Shown piece after piece: positions 34,967 through 44,476 of a stretch of DNA of 64,000 nucleotides (within the stretch, counting starts at the first letter, position 1; each line of letters starts with the position of its first letter). This stretch comes from Phycisphaerales bacterium. GTDB lineage: Bacteria; Planctomycetota; Phycisphaerae; Phycisphaerales; SM1A02. Location: contig SIAK01000001.1 of the NCBI GenBank assembly GCA_009691805.1, forward strand, positions 114,384 to 178,383. The letters run 5' to 3'. The notes beneath the pieces were generated by a model, which saw only the letters and a program-made list of their open reading frames with translations, did not search any database and was not told where the DNA came from. The position numbers and the translations under genes were made by a program.

Positions 34967-36484
34967 TCAGTGTCGGAAACCTTGCGCGTGGCGCGTGGCT
35001 TCGTCGAACTTCACATGCGCGCGCGCGAGCCGCGAAGCATCGACGCCTGGCATGATGGAGCAGCGCTCGCGCACCGTCGCCGCACACGCCGCTTCGACGC
35101 TTGCAAACGCGCCTGCTCCAACAGCAGCGAGAATTGCCGCACCCATCGCGGCGCCCGCATCCGTTTCGAGAAGCGCAATCTCAGCATCAAACGCGTCGGC
35201 ACAGAGTTGTCGCCAGAACGGACTCTTCGCGCCGCCTCCCGAAAGTCGCACGCGATTGACTTTCAATCCAAGCGAGCGAAGCACAGTGATGTTCCCCGCG
35301 AGCGCGAAGGTAATGCCTTCAAACACAGCACGCGCAATGTCATCTCGCGTGTGCGTCACATCAAGACCGAGGAATCCGCCGCGCATGTGCGCATCAGGAA
35401 TCGGGCAGCGCTCGCCCGTGAGATACGGCAAGAAGACGAGTCCACGCGCGCCTGGCGTTGAGCGCGCGGCGCGTGCCGCGAGGATGTCATAGGCATCGAC
35501 ACCGCGTTGCGAGGCTTCCGCAATCGCGTCCGTCGCAAGGTGATCCCGAAACCAACGCAAGCTTCCGCCTGCAGACAGCACGACACCCATGAGATGCCAC
35601 TTTGCAGGAATCGCGTGACAGAATGCATGCAGTTCGCCATGTGGAGTCGCGCGCCACTGCGCGCTCGGCGCAAAGAGCACGCCACTCGTTCCGATCACGC
35701 ACGAAACAGTTCCCTCTTCAACGATGCCGCTTCCAATCGCGCCTGCTGCTTGGTCGCCCGCACCGCCTGCGATGCCGATACCAACGCGCAAGCCGAGTGC
35801 GTGCGCTGCGGCGGAGGAGAGCGTTGACGAATGCACCGGCGACTCGGCGATGTCAGGAAAAAGTGAACGCGCGAAACCGAGCGTCGAGAGAAGTTCCGTG
35901 CTCCAGGTGCGATGTGCGCAATCGAAAACGCCCGTACCGGACGCATCACTTGGTTCGCCCATCATCACGCCGCTGAGTCGATAGCGAAGCCAGTCTTTAG
36001 GCAGCAGCACATGCGCCGTTGCGGCAAACAGCGCAGGCTCATGCTCCTTCATCCATTGCAGTTTCGGCGCTTGAAAGCCTGAAAAGATGCGGTTTCCAGT
36101 TGTTCGCAGCAGCGTGGCGAGACCAGGTGCGCGCATCCACCGATCGCAGATGTCCGCGCTGCGAGAATCATTCCACAAGATGCAAGGGCGAAGAACTGCG
36201 CCCTGCGCATCGAGGGCAACAAGTCCATGCATTTGTCCAGAGAGACCGATCGCGGCAACGCGCGTGGATGCGTTCGCGCCCGCAAGCGCGACCACCGCAT
36301 GCGTTGCTGCGATGGAGGACGTCCACCAATCTTCAGGCGACTGCTCCGACCAACCCGCGCGTGGATACGCAACAGGATGCTCCGCACTCGCCTCTGCAAC
36401 AAGCGCGCCCTCGGCATCGACGAGCACCGCTTTGGTGCTCGTCGTGCCGAGATCAAGACCTAAGAAAAGATCGCTCTGTGTCAT
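34967..36484 (-). CDS. xylB: Xylulokinase
   Basis: FGGY carbohydrate kinase, about 505 residues; ATG 36484 is chosen over the preceding GTG. Motifs: FLGLDLGTTSTKAVLVDAEG (phosphate 1), GWSEQSPEDWW, IGLSGQMHGLVALDAQG with the xylulokinase-type QMHG, LLPKDWLRYRLSG, GGAGDQAAGAIGSGI, SLKVNRVRLSGGGAKSPFWRQ, and EIALLETDAGAAMGAAILA. It phosphorylates D-xylulose at O5. No xylose isomerase is in the window, so its sugar source is not evident from context. The QMHG motif separates it from glycerol and ribulose kinases. Confidence 0.94.
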   Translation of the reverse strand: MTQSDLFLGLDLGTTSTKAVLVDAEGALVAEASAEHPVAYPRAGWSEQSPEDWWTSSIAATHAVVALAGANASTRVAAIGLSGQMHGLVALDAQGAVLRPCILWNDSRSADICDRWMRAPGLATLLRTTGNRIFSGFQAPKLQWMKEHEPALFAATAHVLLPKDWLRYRLSGVMMGEPSDASGTGVFDCAHRTWSTELLSTLGFARSLFPDIAESPVHSSTLSSAAAHALGLRVGIGIAGGAGDQAAGAIGSGIVEEGTVSCVIGTSGVLFAPSAQWRATPHGELHAFCHAIPAKWHLMGVVLSAGGSLRWFRDHLATDAIAEASQRGVDAYDILAARAARSTPGARGLVFLPYLTGERCPIPDAHMRGGFLGLDVTHTRDDIARAVFEGITFALAGNITVLRSLGLKVNRVRLSGGGAKSPFWRQLCADAFDAEIALLETDAGAAMGAAILAAVGAGAFASVEAACAATVRERCSIMPGVDASRLARAHVKFDEATRHAQGFRH

Positions 36485-36494
36485 CACCCGCAGT

Positions 36495-37004
36495 TTACGA
36501 CTTCTTCGCTGCTGGCTTCACCCAGATCTTCTTTGCGTCGACGGTGCAGTTGCCCTTGTCATCGACACTCGCCACAACACCTTCGACCACGATGACCGCG
36601 AGCGGCGCGAGACCATGCACACCATTCGCGTCACACTTCAGCAACTTGCCTGAAGCATCGACGATTTGCACCATGAGCATGTTCGCCTTCTTCGATTCCG
36701 CAGATTCGCAGCAGTAATCCCAAGGCTTACCGCAAGTGTCGCCTTCGATTTCGTCGCAGCTCTTCAACGCACGATCCGCAACCATGAACGACGCGCGGTT
36801 CTTCACGAAGGGTTCCGCGCGTCCGCCGATTTTCGCTTCAAACACAACCGTGTCACCTTGCTTCGTGTTCTTCTTCACCCATGACGCGCTCTTCGCATCT
36901 TTGGGCATTGCTTCGATGAAGACTGCCGCGGGAATGGAAGGAGGAGTAGCGGCAGGTGGTTCCGAGAGTGCGAGCGTGAGTGCGAAGAGGAATGCAGTCA
37001 ACAT
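36495..37004 (-). CDS. Secreted Cys-containing protein upstream of xylB, unrecognised
   Basis: 169 residues with a short signal peptide (MLTAFLFALTLALSEP) and a clear ribosome site (AGGAGA five bases before ATG). The mature part has beta-rich segments (GDTVVFEAKIGG, MLMVQIVDASGKLL, PLAVIVVEGVVASVDDKGN) that resemble an OB-type barrel, and six cysteines including CDEIEGDTCGKPWDYCC. The function is unknown. It is ten bases upstream of xylB on the same strand and may be co-transcribed. Confidence 0.72.
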   Translation of the reverse strand: MLTAFLFALTLALSEPPAATPPSIPAAVFIEAMPKDAKSASWVKKNTKQGDTVVFEAKIGGRAEPFVKNRASFMVADRALKSCDEIEGDTCGKPWDYCCESAESKKANMLMVQIVDASGKLLKCDANGVHGLAPLAVIVVEGVVASVDDKGNCTVDAKKIWVKPAAKKS

Positions 37005-37028
37005 GAGAATCTCCTAAACAAGAATGAA

Positions 37029-38186
37029 TCAAGAACGAAGTGCGGACGGAATTGGAAGTGTGAGACAGCGGACGATGGCAGGGATTGCGCCGAGCAATCC
37101 GAGAAGAACGCCCGCAAGAAGTGCTGCGAGCAGTGACGAAGGATCGACAGCGAGCCCGAACGAGCCCATGGAAAATCGAATGGCAACACCGTCAAGGAGT
37201 GCGAGTCCGATCACGCAGGCGACGAGCGATCCACTCACGCAAGCGACGGTGGATTCGACAATCAGCGAGGCAGCGATTGCGAAGCGACTGAAGCCGAGCG
37301 CTTGCAGCGTGCCGACTTCTCGTACGCGAGAAGCAAATGCGGCGTACATCGCGTTGACACCACCGAGCACGCCACCCGAAGAAATCAAGATCGCAGTCAC
37401 GAGCACAAGGAGACGAATGGGAGCGAAAAATTCCGCCAATTGTGCGAAGTACGCGTGCTCGGTCATCGCGATTGATTCGAGGTCGAGTCGCGAAGAGGTG
37501 AATGCGTCGACATCGCCGATCTCAGCGGTGCCGAGTGCTGCGATGACGCAGGAATAGGTCGTGCGCTGCGTGAGTTGCGCGAGTCGATCGAGCCGCATCC
37601 AGAATTCGCCGTGCATGACAGTGCCTGGTGCTTCAAAGACGCCCACGATTTCAAACGGTACACCTGCAATCGCGACGTGCGAGCCTAACGCTGAGCCTGG
37701 AACTTTCGCGAGCGCCTCAGGCCCTGCGGCGACTTCGTCACTACCACGCGCTGGCCAACGACCTTCGCGCAGTCGCACTTGTGGGTGCACTGCAAACGCC
37801 ATCGGTTCAAATCCCCGCACAAGAACGGGCGGCGCGTCCTCTGCGCTCACCGCATCGACAAGCGAGACTGGCATCGCAGTGTGTATCTCACTCGAGACTG
37901 CCGGTTGCCCTGCAAGCATCGCAAGACCGTCGACGCTCGCCGCAAGAATCGAACCCGTCGAGGGCGGAATCTCACTGCGCTCCACGCTCTCTTCACTTCC
38001 TGAACCGACCACGAATGCATTCGTTGCAAGCCCTGATGCGGTCATTGCAGTTTCCATGCCGCGCGAGAACGCAACCGAGCCTAGAACAAGCGTGCACACG
38101 AGCGCGCTTCCACCAATCACGAGGAGTAGTCGCTTGGGGCTTCGACCGAGATTGCGAATCGCGTAATCAAAGGGAAGGAGTTTCAT
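37029..38186 (-). CDS. FtsX-fold ABC transporter permease (efflux operon, permease 2)
   Basis: About 385 residues from ATG 38186, which overlaps the upstream permease stop; the listed ORF runs back into that gene. MacB/LolC topology: one N-terminal helix (LLLVIGGSALVCTLVLGSVAF), a ~200-residue periplasmic MacB_PCD domain, then three C-terminal helices (LVLVTAILISSGGVLGGVNAMY, FAIAASLIVESTVACVSGSL, LLAALLAGVLLGLLGAIPAI). The FtsX core REVGTLQALGFSRFAI is present. It is the last gene of the efflux operon and is presumed to pair with the next permease as a heterodimer. Confidence 0.9.
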   Translation of the reverse strand: MKLLPFDYAIRNLGRSPKRLLLVIGGSALVCTLVLGSVAFSRGMETAMTASGLATNAFVVGSGSEESVERSEIPPSTGSILAASVDGLAMLAGQPAVSSEIHTAMPVSLVDAVSAEDAPPVLVRGFEPMAFAVHPQVRLREGRWPARGSDEVAAGPEALAKVPGSALGSHVAIAGVPFEIVGVFEAPGTVMHGEFWMRLDRLAQLTQRTTYSCVIAALGTAEIGDVDAFTSSRLDLESIAMTEHAYFAQLAEFFAPIRLLVLVTAILISSGGVLGGVNAMYAAFASRVREVGTLQALGFSRFAIAASLIVESTVACVSGSLVACVIGLALLDGVAIRFSMGSFGLAVDPSSLLAALLAGVLLGLLGAIPAIVRCLTLPIPSALRS

Positions 38187-39337
38187 GCGCCTCTCATCCC
38201 TTCCACGATGCTTCGACGTGCTGCACTCAGCGCGGGCACGAATCCAGCGAGTATGCCGACCACACACGCGGCGACAATCGAGAGCAGCGAGATGCTGATC
38301 GACGATTGAAACTCCACGCTCACGCCTTCCGCGCCAAGTCCAAATTGCCCGAAGAAAAGCGTGAAATACGCAGCACTCGCGCCAAGGATGCTGCCCGCAA
38401 GTGCGAGCGCGAGGCTCTCGACGACAACACTCCACGCGACGAGGCCTCCGTGGAATCCAACCGATTGGAGGATGGCAATCTCGCGCGTGCGCGATTCAAG
38501 CGACAGCACGATCGCGTTGGCAACGAGTGCGAACACCGCGATGAGTGCGCCGATGCCGAGCCATCCCGCGAACGCTGCGATCGCGACGAGGTCCTCGGCT
38601 GCGCGGGCGACGAATGCTTTCTCAGGTCGCGTTGAAGTCGGGGCGCGATCAGGCGCGAAGTGTGCATCAATCGCGCGCGCGACTTCATGGATGCGCGTTG
38701 CGTCATGCACTTCGACTTCAAACTGCGTGACATCACCACCTTGGACGCCACCCATCGCACTTTGCAAGAACGGAAGTTGGACATAGCAAGCATTGCGATC
38801 TTGCGGTCCATCACTCTCGACGATGCCGCCGACCGTCACACTCACGCCAGCGCTTGTGAAGTTGTCGCCAACCTTGAGTCCGCGACGCGCCGCGAGTGCG
38901 CTGCCCACAAGCGCGCCGTTGCCGCGTGAGAGAAACGCGTCAAACGACCCGTCAAGCACGCGCAGACGATGCGCGAGGACTGCCTTGGCATCCACGGCGC
39001 GCACGCCACGAAAGACGACGACATCAAGGCTCGCGCGACAGTTCGACACATTGATCTGCATCGGAATCGCGCTCTTCACGCCTTCGATCTTCAGGAGATC
39101 GTCCACGTACCGCTCAGGAATCTTGCTTGTAAATGGGCAGAAACGGTTCGCGCGATAGACGATGAGTCGCGTGTCACCTTGCGAAGCATTCGTTGCTTCC
39201 GAGACTCCGCGATGGACAGCGCGTTCTGCAGAAAGCAGAAACGTCGCCACCGCAATGCCGAGGACCGCGAGTGCGCCGCGCAACCGATTGCGACTGAGCA
39301 TGCGAAGCGAAAGAGCGGCAACACGCCAGAAGATCAA
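38183..39337 (-). CDS. FtsX-fold ABC transporter permease (efflux operon, permease 1)
   Basis: 384 residues starting at a TTG that overlaps the ATPase stop (TTGA). Helix 1 [19 protein letters not shown], then a periplasmic domain with isolated cysteines ([15 protein letters not shown]), then [40 protein letters not shown] and [25 protein letters not shown]. The coupling motif is [19 protein letters not shown]. It is paralogous to its neighbour, but the two differ too much to be a recent duplication. Substrate unknown. Confidence 0.9.
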   Translation of the reverse strand: MIFWRVAALSLRMLSRNRLRGALAVLGIAVATFLLSAERAVHRGVSEATNASQGDTRLIVYRANRFCPFTSKIPERYVDDLLKIEGVKSAIPMQINVSNCRASLDVVVFRGVRAVDAKAVLAHRLRVLDGSFDAFLSRGNGALVGSALAARRGLKVGDNFTSAGVSVTVGGIVESDGPQDRNACYVQLPFLQSAMGGVQGGDVTQFEVEVHDATRIHEVARAIDAHFAPDRAPTSTRPEKAFVARAAEDLVAIAAFAGWLGIGALIAVFALVANAIVLSLESRTREIAILQSVGFHGGLVAWSVVVESLALALAGSILGASAAYFTLFFGQFGLGAEGVSVEFQSSISISLLSIVAACVVGILAGFVPALSAARRSIVEGMRGA

Positions 39338-40041
39338 TGTGCACCTCCTGCGGAAGTTGCACGGAGCAACTGCCCTTTGTCGAGATGCAATGCAATCTGC
39401 GCGCGATGCGCGGCAGCAGGGTCATGCGTCACCATCACGATGGTGCGACCATGCACGCGGTTGAGTTCACTCAGAAGGTCGAGCACCATCGTCGCGCTTT
39501 CGCGATCAAGATCGCCCGTCGGTTCATCCGCGAGCAGCAGCGGGGGTTCCGCAACGATCGCGCGCGCGATTGCGACGCGCTGTTCTTGCCCGCCAGAAAG
39601 TTGCCGAGGGAAATGATCCGCGCGGTCGGAAAGGAGCACCGTCGCAAGTGCGGCTTCCACGCGTTGCGCGCGTTCGCGACGCGTCATCGAGTGCAGGAGC
39701 AAGGGAAGTTCGACATTCTCATACGCCGTAAGAACGGGCACGAGGTTGTAGGACTGGAAAATGATGCCCACTTCATGCGCTCGCCAAGCGGCGAGTTGAT
39801 TGCGACTCATCGCCGCGAGATTGTTGTCCCCAATCCACAAACTGCCCGAGGTCACCGAGTCGATGCCCGCAATGAGGTTCAACAATGTCGTTTTGCCGGA
39901 GCCGCTTGGCCCCATGAGCGAGACGAAGGAGCCGCGCTCGATTTCGAGATCGAGGTCGCGCAGCGGCACGATTTCTTGATCACCCTTGTGATAGACCTTG
40001 GTCAGTTTCGAACAGCGAATGAAGGCGTTTCCGTCATTCAT
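39334..40041 (-). CDS. MacB/LolD-type ABC ATPase of the efflux operon
   Basis: 235 residues. Walker [22 protein letters not shown]-loop [22 protein letters not shown] (the LolD/MacB hallmark), signature [18 protein letters not shown], Walker [13 protein letters not shown]-loop [10 protein letters not shown]. This subfamily drives mechanotransmission pumps with FtsX-fold permeases. Four-base overlaps on both sides couple it to the adaptor and permease 1. Confidence 0.95.
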   Translation of the reverse strand: MNDGNAFIRCSKLTKVYHKGDQEIVPLRDLDLEIERGSFVSLMGPSGSGKTTLLNLIAGIDSVTSGSLWIGDNNLAAMSRNQLAAWRAHEVGIIFQSYNLVPVLTAYENVELPLLLHSMTRRERAQRVEAALATVLLSDRADHFPRQLSGGQEQRVAIARAIVAEPPLLLADEPTGDLDRESATMVLDLLSELNRVHGRTIVMVTHDPAAAHRAQIALHLDKGQLLRATSAGGAH

Positions 40042-41555
40042 GGCAATTCTCCCTTCAAGACTTCGATGCCGCGGATGCGCATGCCTTCCGAAATCGCGGC
40101 GTCGAGCACGACGCGGTCACCAAACGCAAGACCATCTTGCACTTCAATCCAACCGTTGCCGAGTGGCGATCCCAGCACAAGCACGCGTCGCTCCGTCACG
40201 AGCGCGTTGCCGCGCGGAAGCGCGACGAGCACTTCCGTTGCACCCGTTGCACTTGTGCGCAGTGCTTCTTCAGGCACAGCGACGCCCTCACCTGAACCAT
40301 GCGTGTTGGTCTCGCCCGACACGCTGATACGAACACGCGCGAGCATGTCTGGTCGCAACGCTGCAACAGGATTGCGAATCGAGACCTTGCACTGCGCGGT
40401 GTTCTTCTGCAAGTCCGCAAGCGGAACGAGTAACACGACTTCGCCCTCGAAGACTTGATTGGGAAGTGCATCGACGCGGATCTCTGCTTTCGCGCCTACG
40501 CTGACATTTGCTGCGTTCTTCAGCGGAACATCCACGCGGACTTGTAAGAGGTTCGGATCGTAGAGCAAGAGAATCGGCTTGGCGCTCGCTTCACTTGTGC
40601 CTCCGACCATCGCGCCTGGAATCGCGAGCCGTTGCAGGACGACGCCTGCCATCGGCGCGCGGACTTCGCTGCGCGCGAGCATCAGTGCAGCTTCATCGCG
40701 CATCGCTTGCTTTGCGTCACGCATGCCTTGCGCGGCAAGATGCGCGCCGCGTGTGCTCGCTGCTTTCGCGCGCTCCATGAGGAGTTCCTTGCGCGAAGTT
40801 TCTGCAGCAGTCAACGCGACTGCGGCCGCTTCGCGTTCCGCAGTTTGCCCTACACACGCAGATGTTTTCGCTTGCATTGCCGCAGAAAGCGCTTCCACGC
40901 GCAGCGCGAGTCGTTGCAGTTCGCCTTCGCTCGTTCCACCTGTCGCAAGCAGCCTTGACTTGCGCGTGAGTTCGTCTTGCGACTCATCTCGCATAGCGCG
41001 CGCTTCGGTGACTTCGGCGCGCAATCCGTCGAGCATCGCGTCGGCGCCTTTGAACTTCGCTTGCGCTTCGGCGAGCATCACCGTTGCCTCAAGTTGCAAT
41101 TCGAGTGCGCGCGCTGCTCCAACGGCTTCGGCTTCTGCTGCAAGAAGTTCACCTTCAGCTGCGTGAAACTCTCCTTCAGTACGCCGGAGCGCGAGTACTT
41201 GCGCGGCGGAATCAAGGCGTGCGACGACTTGATTTTTCTCGACGCGGTCGCCCTCAAGCACAATCACTTCCGTGACGACACCCTCACGCAAGGGAGTCAC
41301 TTCAGTCGCGAAAGGCTGCGGTTCGATCCATCCTGGCGCTTGAATGCCGCCGCTGCTTGCACCACCTTGCGCAGATTGCGCAGACTGCGTGTTGATCATC
41401 GCAACGGGCGCGACGCGTACGTCAGGGAGAGGTTGAAATGCGTTCCATGCGGTCCAGCCGAGGAGCAATGCAGCGCCGCCAAGGATTGTCACGGGCACGG
41501 CAATCCGCGTGATGAATCGAATTGAAGTTGGAGAAAGGTGTTTCGCGTTTGTCAT
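40038..41555 (-). CDS. HlyD/MacA-type periplasmic adaptor protein
   Basis: 505 residues. One N-terminal membrane helix (VTILGGAALLLGWTAW), a lipoyl half-motif (GIQAPGWIEPQPFATEVTPLREGVV...GDRVEKNQVVARLD), a long Ala/Glu-rich coiled-coil hairpin (~residues 130-290), the second lipoyl half (EVRAPMAGVVLQRLAIPGAMV), then beta-barrel and membrane-proximal domains (VSVGAKAEIRVDALPNQVFEGEVV). It bridges the inner-membrane ABC transporter to the TolC-like channel. Its start overlaps the TolC gene stop by four bases. Confidence 0.93.
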   Translation of the reverse strand: MTNAKHLSPTSIRFITRIAVPVTILGGAALLLGWTAWNAFQPLPDVRVAPVAMINTQSAQSAQGGASSGGIQAPGWIEPQPFATEVTPLREGVVTEVIVLEGDRVEKNQVVARLDSAAQVLALRRTEGEFHAAEGELLAAEAEAVGAARALELQLEATVMLAEAQAKFKGADAMLDGLRAEVTEARAMRDESQDELTRKSRLLATGGTSEGELQRLALRVEALSAAMQAKTSACVGQTAEREAAAVALTAAETSRKELLMERAKAASTRGAHLAAQGMRDAKQAMRDEAALMLARSEVRAPMAGVVLQRLAIPGAMVGGTSEASAKPILLLYDPNLLQVRVDVPLKNAANVSVGAKAEIRVDALPNQVFEGEVVLLVPLADLQKNTAQCKVSIRNPVAALRPDMLARVRISVSGETNTHGSGEGVAVPEEALRTSATGATEVLVALPRGNALVTERRVLVLGSPLGNGWIEVQDGLAFGDRVVLDAAISEGMRIRGIEVLKGELP

Positions 41556-42850
41556 GATGCGCCTCCTTCCTTCTGCGCGCGAGCATTGGAAGGCGGCTCG
41601 GCTGTGCGCGTGCGCGCTTCAAGCACGGCAAGCGCAGCCGCCTCGAGCATGGCGCGGCGCGCTGCATCAATGCGACGTTCGGAAGCCATCGCGCGCGCGA
41701 GTTGTGCTTCACGCTGTGAGGATTCGCCGACGGCGAGGGCAGCCGACACGGACTCCGCGTATCGCTCGAGCCCGCTTGCAGCGACTTCGGCAGCGCGCGC
41801 TGCTTCGTGCGCGCGCTGCACGCGATCGATGGAGTGCTCCGCGTCGAGTTGCGCCAGGCGAATCGCCTCATCAAGCGCAGCATCTGCAGCGCGGAGCTCT
41901 GCTTGAGCCGCTTGCACTTCGAGTCCGCGGCGAAAGATCGGCAATCCGATATTCGTTCCGAGCATCACCGCAGCGTCGCCTTCCATGTCGCGTTCGTAGC
42001 CAACTTCGCCGTCAAATCCACTTGCAAACCAAGAGTCGAGTTCGGCGAGATCGCTTGCTCGCATCGCGCGATCGCGCTCTGCTTCGAGGACTTCCATCGT
42101 GCGCGACGAGAGCGCGAGCAGCGACGAATCACACAGTTCTGCTGTCACCACTCCGACGGATTCAACGGCGAGCAGTGAAGCAAGCGCGCGTTCAAACTCA
42201 TGTGCTTCGAGTCGCATGTCCGCTTCCATCGCGAGCGCAGTTTCGCGCTGCGACATGGATTCGATTGCTTCTGATGCGGAAAGTTCACCCGCAGTCACGA
42301 GGGCTTGGTCCGCGTCCGCGATCTTGCGCCGTGCGTCGACGAGTGCTTGCGCGGCGACGACGGCTTGGCGCGAGAACTGGAGCGATCGCGTGAGTTTGCG
42401 TGCTTCTGCGGCAGTTGTTGATGTCACGGCGAGGAGTTCCTCTGCGGCAATCTCTCGCGCAGCGTTCGCGGAGATTACAAGTCGATCGCGCGCGAAGAGC
42501 CACGCGAGTTCACCCATGATTCCTGCGGTTACTGGGTTTTCGCCCATCCCGATCGGCAATCCCCAAGAGAGCGCAATGGTTGGATCGGGAGGAAGCGCGA
42601 TCGCTCGCGCGCGCAACGCTGCTGCTTGACTTCGCGCGAGCGCGGCACGCACGCTCGGTGCGCGCTCGAGAGCGAGTAGCGCAGCGTCGTCAGGTGAAAG
42701 TGGATCGACGAGCGCAACGCCAAGAGACGGAGTCGATCGTGATGGGATGGTTGAAGGCGACGCGCAACTCGGAGCGATGAGCAGAAGCGCGGTGAAGAGC
42801 GGGAGCGACCAGCGAGCGCGGTCGTTCAATCGAACAATGGTTGTATGCAC
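41552..42850 (-). CDS. TolC-family outer-membrane efflux lipoprotein
   Basis: About 433 residues from GTG 42850, preceded by GAGGA; the listed ORF starts from a TTG further upstream. A lipobox lies in LLLIAPSC near residue 30. The mature part is two helical OEP repeats rich in Ala and Glu (LALERAPSVRAALARSQAAALRAR; LADVDSW-like and GEVGYERDMEGDAAVMLGTN in the second half), with ALPPDPTIALSWGLPIG between as in OEP proteins. It supplies the outer-membrane exit duct for the pump. Confidence 0.88.
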   Translation of the reverse strand: MHTTIVRLNDRARWSLPLFTALLLIAPSCASPSTIPSRSTPSLGVALVDPLSPDDAALLALERAPSVRAALARSQAAALRARAIALPPDPTIALSWGLPIGMGENPVTAGIMGELAWLFARDRLVISANAAREIAAEELLAVTSTTAAEARKLTRSLQFSRQAVVAAQALVDARRKIADADQALVTAGELSASEAIESMSQRETALAMEADMRLEAHEFERALASLLAVESVGVVTAELCDSSLLALSSRTMEVLEAERDRAMRASDLAELDSWFASGFDGEVGYERDMEGDAAVMLGTNIGLPIFRRGLEVQAAQAELRAADAALDEAIRLAQLDAEHSIDRVQRAHEAARAAEVAASGLERYAESVSAALAVGESSQREAQLARAMASERRIDAARRAMLEAAALAVLEARTRTAEPPSNARAQKEGGAS

Positions 42851-42929
42851 AGAAATGTCCTCGGTCAGCGTGAATGCACAAACGCCCAACGCAACAATTG
42901 CGGGGCTAACAGCACGACGAAGAGAGGGT

Positions 42930-43409
42930 TTAGATGCGGATGCGTCGTGACAACACGAGCAGCAGTCTTGGCGGCGGTGCGGCGAGCGCTGCGCACTCGC
43001 GTATCCACGGCGGTGGATGCTCGCACTCGAGCACCGTTGCGAGGGATGGGATCATTGCCCACATCTCTGCGTGCGATGCGATGTCCGCGCCTACCTGATC
43101 CGTCGGCACATCGAAGTATGTGATCGGTCCACTGAATCGATCGCAACAACCTTTGTCCGTACAGCAACCTTCTGGATGCGCAGGCGTTTCGGCTTCAGCT
43201 GCTTCGTCTGCGCAATGTTTGTTCGCGCAGCAGGCTGGAAGTTCAATCACAGTTGCGCTCGCGGCAGAGTCTGTTGACGTGCAGCAGCTTGACGAAGGCA
43301 TTTGAAAACCGAACCACTCCGCCAACACTCGACGCTCGCAACAGCACAGCGTCATCCACGCCGCGAAGGCGAAGATGGCGATGGTTCGAATTGCTCGGCG
43401 TGGATGCAT
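42930..43409 (-). CDS. Cys-rich exported protein heading the efflux operon
   Basis: About 159 residues from ATG 43409; the listed ORF is 30 codons longer. An N-terminal hydrophobic segment (AIRTIAIFAFAAWMTLCCC) is followed by paired cysteines: SSSCCTS, PACCANKHC, EGCCTDKGCC, and two more near the C-terminus, about 14 in all. This layout suggests metal or thiol chemistry outside the cytoplasm, similar in place to small metal-binding proteins that precede metal-efflux operons. No family recognised. The TolC-like gene starts 79 bases downstream on the same strand. Confidence 0.68.
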   Translation of the reverse strand: MHPRRAIRTIAIFAFAAWMTLCCCERRVLAEWFGFQMPSSSCCTSTDSAASATVIELPACCANKHCADEAAEAETPAHPEGCCTDKGCCDRFSGPITYFDVPTDQVGADIASHAEMWAMIPSLATVLECEHPPPWIRECAALAAPPPRLLLVLSRRIRI

Positions 43410-43519
43410 GAGGAACTCAGGAGAGTATGCCTTCGTTCTTCGGCCCTTGCACGATGCGGTTGCCTGCTTTGGTCCAAATTTAATCTCCATCACCCTCAAA
43501 CGTGATCAACCAAGTTGGA

Positions 43520-44404
43520 TTACGCACGTTCTCGCGTGCTATTACGCGACCGTAAGTAAAAATACGCGGGGGCGCTCACGCCTGCCGATGCGATGCACCA
43601 AGCGTACGTCGTGCCGAGTGCGGTTCCATAAATAGGCATGAGCCACGCAGCGAGCAATGCGAACGCGCTGACGCTGAGTGTTCCGAGTGCCATCGGACCC
43701 GCAGCGCCTGCGGGGACTTTCGATCCTTGCGCAAGCCATGTCGAAACCATAACGGTCGTGAAAATGATCGGGAACACACTCACGACTCCGCTCGCGACGG
43801 GAAGGCCAGATTGTCCAACGAGAATTGCAACGCCAACAACCACAGTTGCGCCAACGCCTCGCAAGATCAAGATCAACGGGCGCACGCTGTGTGTTCCGCG
43901 CGGCGCATGGTGAACGCGTCGCGTCGCGGCGATCGCGATGATCAAACCGATCAACATCGCGAGCAGTCCGCAGATCGTTGTCGCTTGCACGCTCGGCTGC
44001 ATGCGTTCATGCAGCAACACCAGTGTCGTTGCGACGATCATCCATGCTGCCAGTGAGAGTACAAGTGTTCCCACAAGCACTCGGCGCACACGCAGCGCTT
44101 CGAGTCGTTGCGGAAGCCATCTCCAAAGCAACAGATACGAGGCGTTCAGCAAGATGCCGACGGGAACAAACGCGAGCGCGCGGCGAAACTCTTCCGTCGA
44201 TGCGGTGTGCGCTTGCAGCCCGATCGCGTAGGCGACGATTGTTGTGGGCATCGTCGACAGAACTCCTCCGACAACTCCGCCGTACCGTTCGACGACAAAC
44301 GTCGCGAAAACTGCGACAACTCCAGCGAGGAGCGCGCTCGGAAGCACTGAGAAAATGTCCTGCAGCGCGGTCGTGGAGGTGGTTTGGAGCAGGAGCAGGT
44401 TCAC
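43520..44404 (-). CDS. Polytopic membrane protein with two-fold internal repeat, unrecognised
   Basis: About 295 residues from GTG 44404 (VNLLLLQTTST). The listed ORF extends to 44602 and overlaps the divergent gene, which is unlikely. About ten membrane segments fall into two similar halves: ERYGGVVGGVLSTMPTTIVA in the first matches SGLPVASGVVSVFPIIFTTV in the second. Small two-helix families such as GlpM/DUF3147 show a comparable G..st.P pattern, but the assignment is not secure. Probably a transporter-like protein; substrate unknown. Confidence 0.7.
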   Translation of the reverse strand: MNLLLLQTTSTTALQDIFSVLPSALLAGVVAVFATFVVERYGGVVGGVLSTMPTTIVAYAIGLQAHTASTEEFRRALAFVPVGILLNASYLLLWRWLPQRLEALRVRRVLVGTLVLSLAAWMIVATTLVLLHERMQPSVQATTICGLLAMLIGLIIAIAATRRVHHAPRGTHSVRPLILILRGVGATVVVGVAILVGQSGLPVASGVVSVFPIIFTTVMVSTWLAQGSKVPAGAAGPMALGTLSVSAFALLAAWLMPIYGTALGTTYAWCIASAGVSAPAYFYLRSRNSTRERA

Positions 44405-44476
44405 GGGTAAGAGATGCGCAAGGTACGCGCCGCGTGACGAACTTGACAATCTGAACTTGCACGCGAGACTGTGCGT

